In this document: positions 33,050 to 42,292 of the stretch, piece by piece | How positions within the stretch are numbered: position 1 is the stretch's first letter | Layout of the letters: each line of letters starts with the position of its first letter | NCBI GenBank assembly: GCA_951812325.1 | Contig: OX638294.1 | Location: 2,210,859 to 2,274,858 of the forward strand | Direction: 5' to 3' | From: an uncultured Thermoanaerobaculia bacterium | GTDB taxonomy: Bacteria > Acidobacteriota > Thermoanaerobaculia > Multivoradales > Multivoraceae | Length of the DNA: 64,000 nt | The notes under the pieces: generated by a model | Database searches by the model: none | What the model was told of the DNA's origin: nothing | The model's input: only the letters and a program-made list of their open reading frames with translations | Made by a program: the position numbers and the translations under genes

Positions 33050-35874
33050 CCGCCGCCTCCGGCAACCCCCGCCCGGTCGCCTTCGAAGCGTTCGGGGCGG
33101 TGCAGGTCGTAGATCACGATCGCTTCCGCCGCATGATCGGCGGCCGGATCCGCCCGGCGCGCGACCGCGATCGCGCGGTCGCGGGCATTGTCGTCCGGCT
33201 TGTACTTCGCATGGAGGGCCTGGTGCCGGCCGGCCGCCTCGCGGTCACCGAGTTGGGAGTAGATCAGACCCAGGTTGTAGTGCGCGGTCACGTTCTCGGG
33301 GTCGATCCCGAGTCCGCGCTCGAACGACTCCCGCGCTTCATTGAGCCGTGCCGCCCGCGCATCGGCCCGGGCCGGCCCCCGCTCCCGCTTGGCGCGCTCG
33401 AACAGGGCCAGGCCGAGCTGGTTCCGGAGCCGTACGTCGCGGCTGAAGTCGAAGCCGCGGCGCCGCATCTCCTCGCTGTCGGCCTCGAGGATCGAGCGGA
33501 AGTTCGCGATCGCCTCGTCCACGGCGCCGTTCTGGAAGTTGACCAGCCCGGAGAACCAGGCCACCGACCACGGCGGCGCCGGCGGGTCGAAGGCGGCGGC
33601 CCGCTCGAGCGCCGCGATCGCGTCGTCGCTGACCGTGCCCTGGGCCAGGTAGACGCGGGCGAGGTTGAGCGGGCCGTCGGGACGGCCCAGTTCCTCGACG
33701 CGGGTGAAGGCCTCGATCGCCTGCCGCAACTCGCCGCGCCCCGTGCCGCCCTTGCGCAGCAGGCCGATGCCGTAGTCGTTCCAGCGCTGCCAGAGCGGCT
33801 TGGCGGGCTGGCGGATCCCGCCGTCCGGGCTGCCAGCGCCGACCGGGAAGGTCACCGTGTCCCGGGCCAGATCGAGGATCGGCAGCTCGTTGACCGTCTC
33901 ATCGCCGTAGATGTAGCGCAGGTACGTCGTGTCGAACTTGCGGTAGCGCAGCGCCGCCTCGACGGTCAGGCTGCCGGTGGCCGCTCCCGGCGGCACTTCG
34001 AGCCGGTAGTGAACCACGTCCCCCGCCCCCGGCGGGATCTGGTGGTTGTAGAGGGGCACGAAGATGTCCTCGGCATTGCGGCGGTCGATTCGCGCGCCGT
34101 CGCGGTCGAGCATGTAGACGTTGATGAAGTGCGACCAGGGATCGACCCGGTTGCCCTCGCCCAATCCCCCGCTGCGCCCCACCAGCGCGCCGCTGCCGTC
34201 GCGCACCACGACGTCGAGCCAGAGCTGGTTGGAGTCCGCCGTGCCCTGGGTCAGGTGATGTCCGAGCTCCAGGGTGCGTACCACGACCTCCAGCAGATAG
34301 GCCCCGCCCGCTTCGAGGGCCGGTATCTCCGGGCGCAGCGGCGCGATCAGCTCGTCCTCGATCGAGCCGCCGGGCTTGACGCCGAAGATGTCGACGTCGA
34401 CCACGCCCTCGTTGAACTCGCGGTGCGCCTCGATCACCCAGTCCGGGAAGTCGAGCAGATGGGGAATGGCGGTGTTCGCGGAGGGGAACAGGTGGTCGTG
34501 CACCTGGGTCAAGGTCGGCTCGTCGCTCTCCGGAAAACGGCGGGCGCCGAAGTCCTCCGACGGCAACAGCTCCATGTGGCAGCCGTTGCAGTCCGGCTCC
34601 GCCTTCGGCGGGTAATAGAAGCTCGCCACGCCGTGCCCCGACACGCCCGAAAGCAGGTGCGAGTCGTAGTGGTTCTGCCCGCGGAGGAACTTGTAGTGGT
34701 TCAGTTCCTCGGGCAGGTGGACCTTGTGGCACGTACCGCAGAACTCCGACGTCGCGTGGAGCGGCTTGAGGAAGGTGCGCTTGTGCAGCTCGGGCTTCGC
34801 CTTGACCAGCTGGTGGTTGACGAACTCGAGGAACGGCGAATCCGTGAAGGCGAACGGGTAGTGCTCCGGCTCCTCGATCGTGTAGTCCGCGTTGCCGCGC
34901 GGACTGTTCACGTGGGTGATCGAGTGACAGGACGTGCAGGTGAGCCCTGCCTGGGCCGCCGGCGACTCGACGTCGAAGTCCGGGTCGTCGAAGGCGCCCG
35001 AAAAGAAAATCACCGGATCGTGGCAGCCGGCGCAGAAGCGCGACGCCTGCACGTCGCCCGAACGCTCGTACGCCTTCTCGCGCGTCTGCTGGACCGAGAA
35101 GCTGTAGATCGGGTTGTTGAAGGAGCTCAACCGGTGCGCGCTGTAGGCCCAGCGGCCGTGGATGTCGGCGTGGCAGTCCGCGCAGTAGGCGTCGTTGTTC
35201 AGCGCCCGCTCCGGAATGAAGCCGCCGCTCGCCGTTCGGGCCAGCGAGGGGAAGAAGTACTCCTCGCCCGAGTCCGGCCCTTCCACGTTCCAGGCCCTCG
35301 GATCCTGGAACTGCAGCACCAGGGCGACTCCGACGAGGACCACGGCGGCGACCGCGACGCGCGCTCCGATCCGCCAGTTGATTCGCCTGCCGGCCAGCCG
35401 GTGCAGCACGAACAGCCAGGCCGCCACCAGCGGCGCCAGAACGTGGAGCCAGTAGGCCACGCCCCGGACCGCCGGGTCGTTCACCGTGATGACCCCTTCG
35501 ATCCGCGTCAGCACGATACCGCTGAACAGCAGCACGACCGCTGTTGCGAACAGTGCGTAGCCGACCCTCACCGCGCGCCGGTTCGGTCGATTCCGCGTGT
35601 TGCGCATGTGCGCCAGACCGAACCAGATCACCGGCACGACGAACAATCCCCCCACCGCCAGGTGGAGCAGGAACATCGAGATGTAGAACCAGTTCTGGTA
35701 CGTCTGACCGGTCGCCGCTTCCGCGACGCGGACGCCCGACAGGTAGAACGAGTTCACCGCCAGCAAGGCGAACAGACCGAAGACCACCCAAAGGAGCGGC
35801 TTCAGCCTCGGCCCGATCGCCGGTCGGTAACGCCGGCGAGCGGGCCGCCTGCCGCCGCCCGCGCCCGTCGTCAC
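33046..35874 (-). CDS. Five-heme cytochrome c with TM anchor and TPR tail
   Basis: 942 aa. Four TM helices (about 25-190) are followed by a periplasmic domain with five CxxCH heme sites: CADCH (about 230), CAGCH (about 280), CTSCH (about 312), CGTCH (about 372) and CNGCH (about 412). This resembles cytochrome c554-type multiheme proteins. A beta-rich middle (about 480-680) follows, then TPR-like repeats (about 740-910: RVYLAQGTVSDDAIAALERAA, AHYNLGLIYSQLGDREAA). Likely an inner-membrane-bound electron carrier with a protein-binding tail. GTG start at 35874 overlaps the stop of the PBP-like gene; its own stop overlaps the FG-GAP gene start. Confidence 0.9.
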   Translation of the reverse strand: MTTGAGGGRRPARRRYRPAIGPRLKPLLWVVFGLFALLAVNSFYLSGVRVAEAATGQTYQNWFYISMFLLHLAVGGLFVVPVIWFGLAHMRNTRNRPNRRAVRVGYALFATAVVLLFSGIVLTRIEGVITVNDPAVRGVAYWLHVLAPLVAAWLFVLHRLAGRRINWRIGARVAVAAVVLVGVALVLQFQDPRAWNVEGPDSGEEYFFPSLARTASGGFIPERALNNDAYCADCHADIHGRWAYSAHRLSSFNNPIYSFSVQQTREKAYERSGDVQASRFCAGCHDPVIFFSGAFDDPDFDVESPAAQAGLTCTSCHSITHVNSPRGNADYTIEEPEHYPFAFTDSPFLEFVNHQLVKAKPELHKRTFLKPLHATSEFCGTCHKVHLPEELNHYKFLRGQNHYDSHLLSGVSGHGVASFYYPPKAEPDCNGCHMELLPSEDFGARRFPESDEPTLTQVHDHLFPSANTAIPHLLDFPDWVIEAHREFNEGVVDVDIFGVKPGGSIEDELIAPLRPEIPALEAGGAYLLEVVVRTLELGHHLTQGTADSNQLWLDVVVRDGSGALVGRSGGLGEGNRVDPWSHFINVYMLDRDGARIDRRNAEDIFVPLYNHQIPPGAGDVVHYRLEVPPGAATGSLTVEAALRYRKFDTTYLRYIYGDETVNELPILDLARDTVTFPVGAGSPDGGIRQPAKPLWQRWNDYGIGLLRKGGTGRGELRQAIEAFTRVEELGRPDGPLNLARVYLAQGTVSDDAIAALERAAAFDPPAPPWSVAWFSGLVNFQNGAVDEAIANFRSILEADSEEMRRRGFDFSRDVRLRNQLGLALFERAKRERGPARADARAARLNEARESFERGLGIDPENVTAHYNLGLIYSQLGDREAAGRHQALHAKYKPDDNARDRAIAVARRADPAADHAAEAIVIYDLHRPERFEGDRAGVAGGGG

Positions 35875-37784
35875 GTGCTCGCCCCGGTCGCTCCGGCCAG
35901 CCGTGGCGGAACCCGGGACGCCGCGTCGATCTCCTCGCCGACGAGCCCGTCGAGCGCCCGCAAGAGCCGGGACGTCACGGCGTAGCCCGCGCGGCGCACC
36001 CGCCTCGAGGTCGGCTGGCCGGTAACCCGGACGGCGAAGGCGTACCGGGGCGGTTGCCCCTCGTCCGAAGGGAAGAAGCCGACATAGTTCACGTGGAACG
36101 GCTTGTCCGGGTCGCGCGCCGTACCCGTCTTCATCGCCACGCGGAGCCGCTCCGGCGCCACCCGGTTCGCCGTGCCGCCCGGCGACACGACGGCGCGCAT
36201 CGACTCGTGAAGCAGCGGCAGCCAGGACGGATCCAGCACCCGAACCCCCTGTCGCCGTCCGTCCCCGACCAGCGTCCGCGGCGAGATCCCCAGAAGTCCA
36301 TCCGCCTGCAGGACGAAGTTCGCCTCGCGGCGGCGGCCGTCGGAGAGGGTCGCCGCGAACAGAGCCGCCCCCAACGGCGTGATCGAAGCCTCGTCCAGAC
36401 CGATCGAAAGATTGCCGAGCTGCTTGCCAGGCTGCCGGTACTCATGCACCACGCCGACGGCGTTCCTCGGCACCGGTTCGCCGGCTCGCCCTCCGATGAC
36501 GAAGCCGTAGCGTTCATACTCCGCGACCAGTGCGCGCTCGCCGACGTCGATCGCCAGCCTGGCAAAGGCGACGTTGCAGCTGCTGGCCATCGCATGGGAA
36601 AGGCCCCGGAGCCGGCCGTTGATCGCGCTGCAGTAGAGCCGCTCACCGTCCATCAGCACCGAGCCGCGGCAGGTCATGTCGGCGATCTCCTGGTCGGGAT
36701 CGAATCCGGCCCGTATCGCCGCGGTCGTCGTGATCAGCTTGGCGATCGAGGCTGGTTCCCGCGGATCGAGGACGCTGTCGCCGCTCGACCGCCACCGGCG
36801 GCTACCGCTGCGGTTGCTCACCGCGGCCAGGACCGCGCCCGAGGGGACCTCCACGATCGCGATCGCACCCTCTTCCCGGCCCAGAGCCGTGTCCGCCGCC
36901 TCGCTCCAGGCCCGGTCGATCGTCAGGCGCAACGCTCGCGCACCGGCGGCGTCGCCGATCGCCCCCGGTCCCGCGGCGGCAAGGCCGGGAGGCTGGAGGG
37001 CGGGCGGCAGCAGGTGGGTCGCCAGCTCGACCGGCACGAGACCCGCGGGCAGATCCTCCTCCAGCGTCAATGACCGGTCGTCATTGATCGATCCCAGCGG
37101 CCGGCCCCGCCGATCGAAGAGCAGTTGCTGCACCCCCGAGGCGTCGACCTGTTGCGCCCGGCGCAGACGCCGCTCGAACGCCGACGCGGGAGGCGGTTCG
37201 ACCGCGGCCGCCTCAAGCCCTGATTCCCCGCCGGCTGCCTCGCGGGTCTGCTTCGCCGGCCCCGCCTGCGAGTCGCCGTGGGCCGCGTCCGGTTCCGATT
37301 CTCCGGCGGCAGCTTCCGCCGGCGCCTGGGCGTCGACTGCGCGGTTCAGGCCGAGCTCCACCCGGGCCGCGGCCAGCAGGGCGGGAGCAAGATGCGCCGC
37401 GTGGTCCTCGTAGAGCGTCGCCACTTCCCGCCACCGGCCCTCGCCGGCCGCCTGCCGGGCGGCCAGGCTGAGAAGTCCGGGGGCCCGACGGGCGAGTCGC
37501 TCGAAGCCCTGGCCGGCCGTTGCCGCGTCCGCCAGCGTCAGTTCGAGCCGCGCCTGGCCGAGCTGTAGCTGAACCCGCCACGCCGAGAAAGCAGCAACGA
37601 CGAGAACTGCCAGCAGCGCCGCCTGAACCCGGCGGCGCGGCGGCCACAGCGCACGCAAGACCTCGCGGAGAGGGATCCCTGAACGCGGACCCGCGGTGAC
37701 GACCCGGTCGACCCGGCCGCGCGGCGCACGTCTGCCGGCGCCTTCGCCCGCGCCGTGTTCAACGCTGTTGGGTGTACCGCTCAT
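35871..37784 (-). CDS. PBP-like transpeptidase, non-canonical
   Basis: 637 aa. A cytoplasmic basic N-terminus and one TM helix (about 52-72) precede an Ala/Glu-rich linker (about 135-200) and a transpeptidase domain. Active-site triad: S-I-A-K in EPASIAKLITT (about residue 340), S-C-N in MASSCNVAFA (about 398) and K-T-G in VAMKTGTARD (about 550). The usual PBP dimerisation domain is not obvious; instead there is a TPR-like N-terminal region. It sits between a sulfatase and a multiheme cytochrome, with an overlap (GTGA) to the latter, which is unusual company for a class B PBP. The Ser, Asn and Lys needed for activity are all there. Confidence 0.83.
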   Translation of the reverse strand: MSGTPNSVEHGAGEGAGRRAPRGRVDRVVTAGPRSGIPLREVLRALWPPRRRVQAALLAVLVVAAFSAWRVQLQLGQARLELTLADAATAGQGFERLARRAPGLLSLAARQAAGEGRWREVATLYEDHAAHLAPALLAAARVELGLNRAVDAQAPAEAAAGESEPDAAHGDSQAGPAKQTREAAGGESGLEAAAVEPPPASAFERRLRRAQQVDASGVQQLLFDRRGRPLGSINDDRSLTLEEDLPAGLVPVELATHLLPPALQPPGLAAAGPGAIGDAAGARALRLTIDRAWSEAADTALGREEGAIAIVEVPSGAVLAAVSNRSGSRRWRSSGDSVLDPREPASIAKLITTTAAIRAGFDPDQEIADMTCRGSVLMDGERLYCSAINGRLRGLSHAMASSCNVAFARLAIDVGERALVAEYERYGFVIGGRAGEPVPRNAVGVVHEYRQPGKQLGNLSIGLDEASITPLGAALFAATLSDGRRREANFVLQADGLLGISPRTLVGDGRRQGVRVLDPSWLPLLHESMRAVVSPGGTANRVAPERLRVAMKTGTARDPDKPFHVNYVGFFPSDEGQPPRYAFAVRVTGQPTSRRVRRAGYAVTSRLLRALDGLVGEEIDAASRVPPRLAGATGAST

Positions 37785-37807
37785 GTTCCAGCAGCGCAGC
37801 CGCCGAC

Positions 37808-39421
37808 TCAGAATATCAACTGCACCCACTCGCCATCGATTTCGGTGATCGTGGATCGCGTGCCGGGCAGGATCTGCTCGCTCGCCAGCGTGGCTCGCCA
37901 ACCGTCGAGCTCCGCTTCCAGGCGAGCGACGATCTCCGGTTGCTCCCCGGCCAGGTTGTCGAGCTCGCCGACATCCGCCTGCAGGTCGTAAAGGAAGGTG
38001 ACCTGGCCATGGGGCGAGTCGGTCGCCCAGCCACCCTCCGGCGGCTGGAGGCGGCCGTCCCGGCGCAGGTTCTCGGGGCGGAAGTCCGTGCGATTCAACT
38101 TGATCAGCTTGTACCGGGCGTCGCGGATCGCCAGGTTCGGGCCGGCCCGCCAGTAGAGGTACTCGTGCGGCGCGCCATCGGCCTCCCCGGTCATGTAAGG
38201 CAGCAGGTTCACGCTGTCTTCGGTCTCCGTCTCGTCCCCCGCCGCGGCGGTGAAGGTCGCCATGTAGTCGAGGGTGATCACAGGATCGTCGAACGTCTGC
38301 CCGCCCTGGATCACTTCCGGCCAACTGATGATGAAGGGGACGCGCACGCCGCCTTCGTGGTGATAGCGCTTGAAGCCGAACAGCGGTCCGTTCGAGCAGG
38401 CGTGGCCGATGTAGCCGGCGCAGCCGTTGTCGCTGGCGAAGGCAATCAGCGTGTTCTCGTACACGCCCTGCGCCTTCAGCGTCTCCACGACGCGGCGCAC
38501 GCTCTCGTCGAGCGACGCGACCATCGCCGCGTAGACCCGGGTGCGCGGATCCTCGATGTGGCGGTAGCCGTCGAGGTACTCGGCCGTGGCCTGGAGCGGC
38601 GTGTGCGGCGTCGTGTGGCTCAGGTAGAGGAAGAAGGGCTCTTCCCCGCCCGCGCTGCGCTCGATGAAACCGGTCGCCTCGTCGGTGAACACGTCCGTCA
38701 GGTAGCGCTCGACCTTCTCCTCCGCGAAGCCGCGCAGGACCTTGTTCCGCCGCTCCGTCGGCCCCTCTTCGCCACGAATCGAGCCGTACTCGACGCCGGG
38801 CAGCCTGGAGTCGATGAAGATGCTGCCGCCTTCGAGCACGCCGAAGTACTCGTCGAACCCGCGGCTCATCGGATGGTGGGGATCCGGGTGGCCCAGGTGC
38901 CACTTGCCGATCATCCCGGTGCGGTAGCCCAGCGCCTTCAGCCGGTCGGCCAGGGTCGCCTCCTCGAGGCTCAACCCGGCGCCCACGTCCCGGCCGGCCG
39001 GGTTGAACTCCCAGCCGTGACGCTGCTGGTGGCGCCCGGTAATCAGCCCCGCGCGCGACGGGCTGCACACCGGATGGCTGACGTAGCCCGCCGTGAACAG
39101 AACGCCGCTCGCCGCCAGCGCGTCGATGTGCGGGGTCGAGATGATCTCGCTGCCGTAGATGCCGATGTCGCCGTAGCCGAGATCGTCCGCGAGGATGAGA
39201 ACGATGTTCGGCGGACCGGCGCCGGCATCCTCCGCGGGGGCATCGGCGTCGGGCGCGGCGCACGCGGCCAGGATGGCTGCCGCAGCGAGCACCGTGGTGA
39301 GGCGAATCGTCGTCAGTGGCAGGGAACGACTCTGTCCCTCGACGACGCTGCCCTCAGCCTGCGGCCCGGCGTCACCTTCCCGTGCATCGGCGCGGCGCGG
39401 ACGCCGCGACTCGTGTTGCAT
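37808..39421 (-). CDS. Sulfatase lipoprotein (arylsulfatase family)
   Basis: 537 aa. Start at the ATG at 39421, which has GGAGGGAGG 6 bases upstream. A predicted lipoprotein: hydrophobic stretch about 38-53 with the lipobox ILAAC. The sulfatase fold begins PPNIVLILADDLGYGDIGIYG (metal Asp-Asp, about 70-90). The formylglycine site is C-S-P-S-R in VCSPSRAGLITGR (about 118-130), followed by GKWHLGH (about 173) and ASDNGCAGY (about 325). It hydrolyses sulfate esters, probably in the periplasm, after maturation by a formylglycine-generating enzyme not found in this window. It is the first gene of the four-gene unit, 23 bases before the PBP-like gene. Confidence 0.9.
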   Translation of the reverse strand: MQHESRRPRRADAREGDAGPQAEGSVVEGQSRSLPLTTIRLTTVLAAAAILAACAAPDADAPAEDAGAGPPNIVLILADDLGYGDIGIYGSEIISTPHIDALAASGVLFTAGYVSHPVCSPSRAGLITGRHQQRHGWEFNPAGRDVGAGLSLEEATLADRLKALGYRTGMIGKWHLGHPDPHHPMSRGFDEYFGVLEGGSIFIDSRLPGVEYGSIRGEEGPTERRNKVLRGFAEEKVERYLTDVFTDEATGFIERSAGGEEPFFLYLSHTTPHTPLQATAEYLDGYRHIEDPRTRVYAAMVASLDESVRRVVETLKAQGVYENTLIAFASDNGCAGYIGHACSNGPLFGFKRYHHEGGVRVPFIISWPEVIQGGQTFDDPVITLDYMATFTAAAGDETETEDSVNLLPYMTGEADGAPHEYLYWRAGPNLAIRDARYKLIKLNRTDFRPENLRRDGRLQPPEGGWATDSPHGQVTFLYDLQADVGELDNLAGEQPEIVARLEAELDGWRATLASEQILPGTRSTITEIDGEWVQLIF

Positions 39422-39485
39422 CTCGAACCTCCCTCCTGGAACCACCGACCTGGAATCGTATGCCACCCGAAGGACACGCTTGGGC

Positions 39486-39491
39486 TACGCT
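39486..39491 (+). promoter_or_regulatory. TANNNT -10 box before the TraB-like gene
   Basis: TACGCT, 10 bases before the ATG at 39502, with no Shine-Dalgarno between. The divergent sulfatase gene has its own TACGAT at 39455-39460 on the minus strand. Confidence 0.45.
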
Positions 39492-39501
39492 CCGCGCTGC
39501 C

Positions 39502-40698
39502 ATGACGTCCGAAGCCGCAGGCCAACCGGCGCCTCCCGATCTGCCGGCCTCGGTGCACCGACTCGAACTCGACGAACGCGAGGTCTTCCTGGTCGGCACC
39601 GCGCACGTGTCGCCGCAGAGCGTCCGCGACACGAAGGAAGCGATCGAGACACTCGAACCCGACACCGTCTGCGTCGAACTCTGCGAGGCCCGCTACCAGA
39701 ATCTGGAGAACCAGGATTCCTGGCGCAAGCTGGACATCTTCCAGGTCCTGCGCGAGGGCAAGGCGGCGCTCCTGCTCAGCTCCTTCCTGATGCACTCCTT
39801 CCAGCGGCGCATCGCCCAGCGTTTCGGCATCGAGCCCGGCGCCGAGATGCGCGAGGCGATCGCCCGGGCCCGCGCACGCGGCGCCCGCCTCGAGCTGATC
39901 GATCGCGACATCCAGATCTCGCTGAAGCGCACCTGGTCCTCGCTCGGCTTCTGGCAGCGGACGAAGGTGATGACCCAGCTCGTCGGCAGCGCCTTCGTCG
40001 GCGACGACCTGAAGGAGGAGGACATCGAAAAACTCAAGGACACCGGCAACCTGACCGACCTGATGTCCGCCCTCGCGGAGGCCTTGCCCAGCGTCAAGGA
40101 CACCCTGATCGACGAACGGGACGCCTACATGGCCGAGAAGCTGCGCCAGTCGGCCGGCCCGCGCACGGTCGCCGTCGTCGGCGCCGGGCACCTGCCCGGC
40201 ATCACCGGCCTCGCCGACTCCAAGTGCGACCTCGAGAAACTTGAGACGGTGCCCGACCCTCCAGTGTGGCCGCGTGTCGTCGCGTGGCTCGTGCCGATCC
40301 TGATCATCGGGCTGTTCGCCTACGGCCTCGTCTGGGGCGACCGGGAGCGCACCGTCGAATCGGTCTACATCTGGGTCGGGCTCAACGGCGGTCTGGCCGC
40401 CCTCGGCGCCGCCATCGCCATCGCCCACCCGCTGACGATCCTGTCCGCCTTCGCCGCCGCGCCCCTGACCAGCCTGAATCCCCTGATGGCGGCCGGCTGG
40501 GTCGCGGGACTGGTCCAGGCCCTGCTCCGCAAGCCCCTGGTCGCCGACCTGGAGAACCTCGCCGACAGCCTGAGTTCCGTCCGCGGCTTCTGGAGCAACC
40601 GCCTCACTCGCATCCTCCTCGTCGTCGTCCTGTGCAACCTGGGCAGCGTGCTGGCGACTTTCATCGCCGGCTCATGGATCGTCGCCCGCACGATCTGA
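39502..40698 (+). CDS. TraB/PrgY-like membrane protein
   Basis: 398 aa. The N-terminal domain has the TraB/GumN/PrgY signatures VFLVGTAHVSPQSV (about residue 28) and DTVCVELCEARYQNL (about residue 55), with GAGHLPGI near residue 230. The C-terminal third has about four TM helices. The family includes PrgY, which limits pheromone activity in enterococci, and eukaryotic TRABD proteins; a metal-dependent protease role has been proposed. Here a housekeeping membrane function is likely but unproven. The ATG at 39502 follows a -10-like box closely. It is alone on the plus strand, divergent from the sulfatase. Confidence 0.85.
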   Translation: MTSEAAGQPAPPDLPASVHRLELDEREVFLVGTAHVSPQSVRDTKEAIETLEPDTVCVELCEARYQNLENQDSWRKLDIFQVLREGKAALLLSSFLMHSFQRRIAQRFGIEPGAEMREAIARARARGARLELIDRDIQISLKRTWSSLGFWQRTKVMTQLVGSAFVGDDLKEEDIEKLKDTGNLTDLMSALAEALPSVKDTLIDERDAYMAEKLRQSAGPRTVAVVGAGHLPGITGLADSKCDLEKLETVPDPPVWPRVVAWLVPILIIGLFAYGLVWGDRERTVESVYIWVGLNGGLAALGAAIAIAHPLTILSAFAAAPLTSLNPLMAAGWVAGLVQALLRKPLVADLENLADSLSSVRGFWSNRLTRILLVVVLCNLGSVLATFIAGSWIVARTI

Positions 40699-40916
40699 GC
40701 TCCTTTCCCGCCGCTACGACGTCTCCCCGACGGACCCGTGCGTGTTGGAGTCGACTTCGGCATCGAGACTGGCGAAACGGAGGTCGGGCCGGTGCGCCGC
40801 CGGCGCGCTGTCGGTGCGCCGGCCCTCTGGCCGGCATCAAGAGCACCTGAAGTTGGCGTAAAGCTCACGACTGGAGGTGGATACACGACGATCTCCGGTC
40901 GCTCCGCCCTCTGGGA

Positions 40917-40960
40917 GCAAGTTTCTCTTGCATCCGCTCCTGCGCAAGATACACTCTTGC
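40917..40960 (+). promoter_or_regulatory. Promoter with two GCAAG..CTTGC palindromes
   Basis: -35 TTGCAT (40928-40933), 16-bp spacer, -10 TACACT (40950-40955). Palindrome 1 is GCAAG-N5-CTTGC at 40917-40931 and overlaps the -35; palindrome 2 is GCAAG-N7-CTTGC at 40944-40960 and encloses the -10. Flanking bases also mirror (GGAGCAAG at 40914-40921 versus CTTGCTCC at 40956-40963). This is an excellent operator arrangement for self-repression by the XRE-family protein that starts at 40994. The rest of the gap 40699-40993 holds nothing else recognisable. Confidence 0.75.
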
Positions 40961-40993
40961 TCCATCCGACTCCGGCACGGAGCACTGACACCC

Positions 40994-42130
40994 ATGCCCA
41001 CATCACCGATCGGTACCCGCATCAAGGCGCTGCGCGAGCAGCACGGCCTCACGCAGGAAGACCTTGCCCGCGTCTTCGGCTTCAAGGACCGCCAGACCGT
41101 CTCGGCCATCGAGAGCGGCACGCGCCGCCTGACGGCTGATGAACTGCTCCTGGTCGTGGAGACGTTTCCCGTCTCGCTGGACTACTTCACGGACCCCTTC
41201 CTCCTCGTCGGCGAAGGGAAGTTCTCCTGGCGTCACTCGGGACTGACCGACGAGGCACTCCGCGACTACGAGCAGCGCGCCGGCCGCTGGATCGCCGCCT
41301 GGCGCCATCTGGCGCCTCAAGTTGGTGTGGCGCCTCCGCTTCTTCGCCGCTCGCTGCCGTTGCGACGGAGTTCGAGCTACGAAGCCGCCATGGACGCTGG
41401 AGAGCGCTTCGCGGCCGAGTTCGAGATCGGTCCGACACCAGCGCAGGGCCTCGCTCGGGTCATGGAAGAGGAACTCGGGATCCTGGTCCTGATCGTGGAC
41501 GCCGAGCCGGGAATCTCCGGCGCGGCTTGCCGTCTCCCGGAAGTCGACGTCGCGCTCATCGCTCGCGGAGAAGTCGCCGGTCGGCGCCACTTCGACCTCG
41601 CCCACGAGTTGTTCCATCTCCTCACATGGCGCGCCATGCCACCAGCCCGCTCGGAGCAGGCGACGACTACCGGTGGCAGTCGGGCAGAGCAGCTCGCGAA
41701 CAACTTTGCCGGCGCCCTGCTGATGCCGGCGGCCGTCATCAAGCGGTACGGCCCGTGGTCCGGACTCGACGAGTCGGCCCTCGTCGCGCGCCTGAACCAC
41801 GTGGCGGATGAACTCCACGTGACCTCGTCCGCCCTGCGCTGGCGCCTGGTTGCACTGAAGGAACTCAGCAAGAGCGCCGCAACGTCCCTGCCCGAGGCGG
41901 CGCTCAGAAACAACGGCCGCCCGAGCGTCGAGATGAAGGACGGGACCATTCAAGCGGAGAAGCTGCCGCCCAGGTTCTCGAAACGCTTCGCGGAAGTCAT
42001 GGCCCGCGCCGTTGACAAGGGCCTCATCTCGCTTCGCCGCACCGCTTCTCTGCTCGAGTGTCCCGTCAAAGGTGTCGGCGACCTGTTCGCCCAACATGGC
42101 CTCAAGCTGGAGGCATCTCTCGGAAGCTGA
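40994..42130 (+). CDS. XRE-family regulator with ImmA/IrrE (M78) metalloprotease domain
   Basis: 378 aa. The N-terminal helix-turn-helix (about residues 6-62: IKALREQHGLTQEDLARVFGFKDRQTVSAIESG) is followed by a Zn peptidase with HELFH in FDLAHELFHLLTW (about residue 203) and a later Glu-containing ANNFAGALLMP (about 237). Such fusions resemble phage/ICE ImmA-ImmR and IrrE-type stress regulators, in which proteolysis relieves repression. The ATG at 40994 is chosen because the family starts near here; the longer frame from 40877 would include the promoter. It stands alone. Self-regulation is strongly suggested by the palindromes over its promoter. Confidence 0.88.
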   Translation: MPTSPIGTRIKALREQHGLTQEDLARVFGFKDRQTVSAIESGTRRLTADELLLVVETFPVSLDYFTDPFLLVGEGKFSWRHSGLTDEALRDYEQRAGRWIAAWRHLAPQVGVAPPLLRRSLPLRRSSSYEAAMDAGERFAAEFEIGPTPAQGLARVMEEELGILVLIVDAEPGISGAACRLPEVDVALIARGEVAGRRHFDLAHELFHLLTWRAMPPARSEQATTTGGSRAEQLANNFAGALLMPAAVIKRYGPWSGLDESALVARLNHVADELHVTSSALRWRLVALKELSKSAATSLPEAALRNNGRPSVEMKDGTIQAEKLPPRFSKRFAEVMARAVDKGLISLRRTASLLECPVKGVGDLFAQHGLKLEASLGS

Positions 42131-42259
42131 GCCACCCACCCCTTGGGGTCTGCGGTTTCCGCGGCGCCGGCCCTGCGACTCGGATCTCCCGGTCATCTCT
42201 CATCAGGTACCCCCGGACCGAGCCCACGCGGCGTCGAAGGCAGCGCACAGTCTCCCCGT

Positions 42260-42275
42260 TCACGCTCACTTCTCG
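42260..42275 (-). repeat. Short IS-end-like motif
   Basis: CGAGAAGTGAGCGTGA on the minus strand matches the motif at 46668-46683 (CGAGAAATGAGCGTGA) in 15 of 16 bases, and resembles 61653-61668 (CGAGAGATGAGCCTGA). The other two copies precede transposase-like starts; here no transposase is visible, so this may be a relic end. Confidence 0.35.
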
Positions 42276-42292
42276 CTGGACAGCGCTTGGGG

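Noticed and set aside
30992-33112. 706-codon plus-strand frame
   Set aside because: Antisense of the FG-GAP/ASPIC gene; no motif of its own.
33100-35985. 961-codon plus-strand frame opposite the multiheme cytochrome
   Set aside because: Antisense of a gene with five CxxCH motifs and TPRs; GC-rich codon bias creates such frames.
37808-39263. 1130-codon N-terminal extension of the PBP-like protein over the sulfatase
   Set aside because: It is the off-frame shadow of the sulfatase gene; the ATG at 37784 gives a normal basic N-terminus and TM helix.
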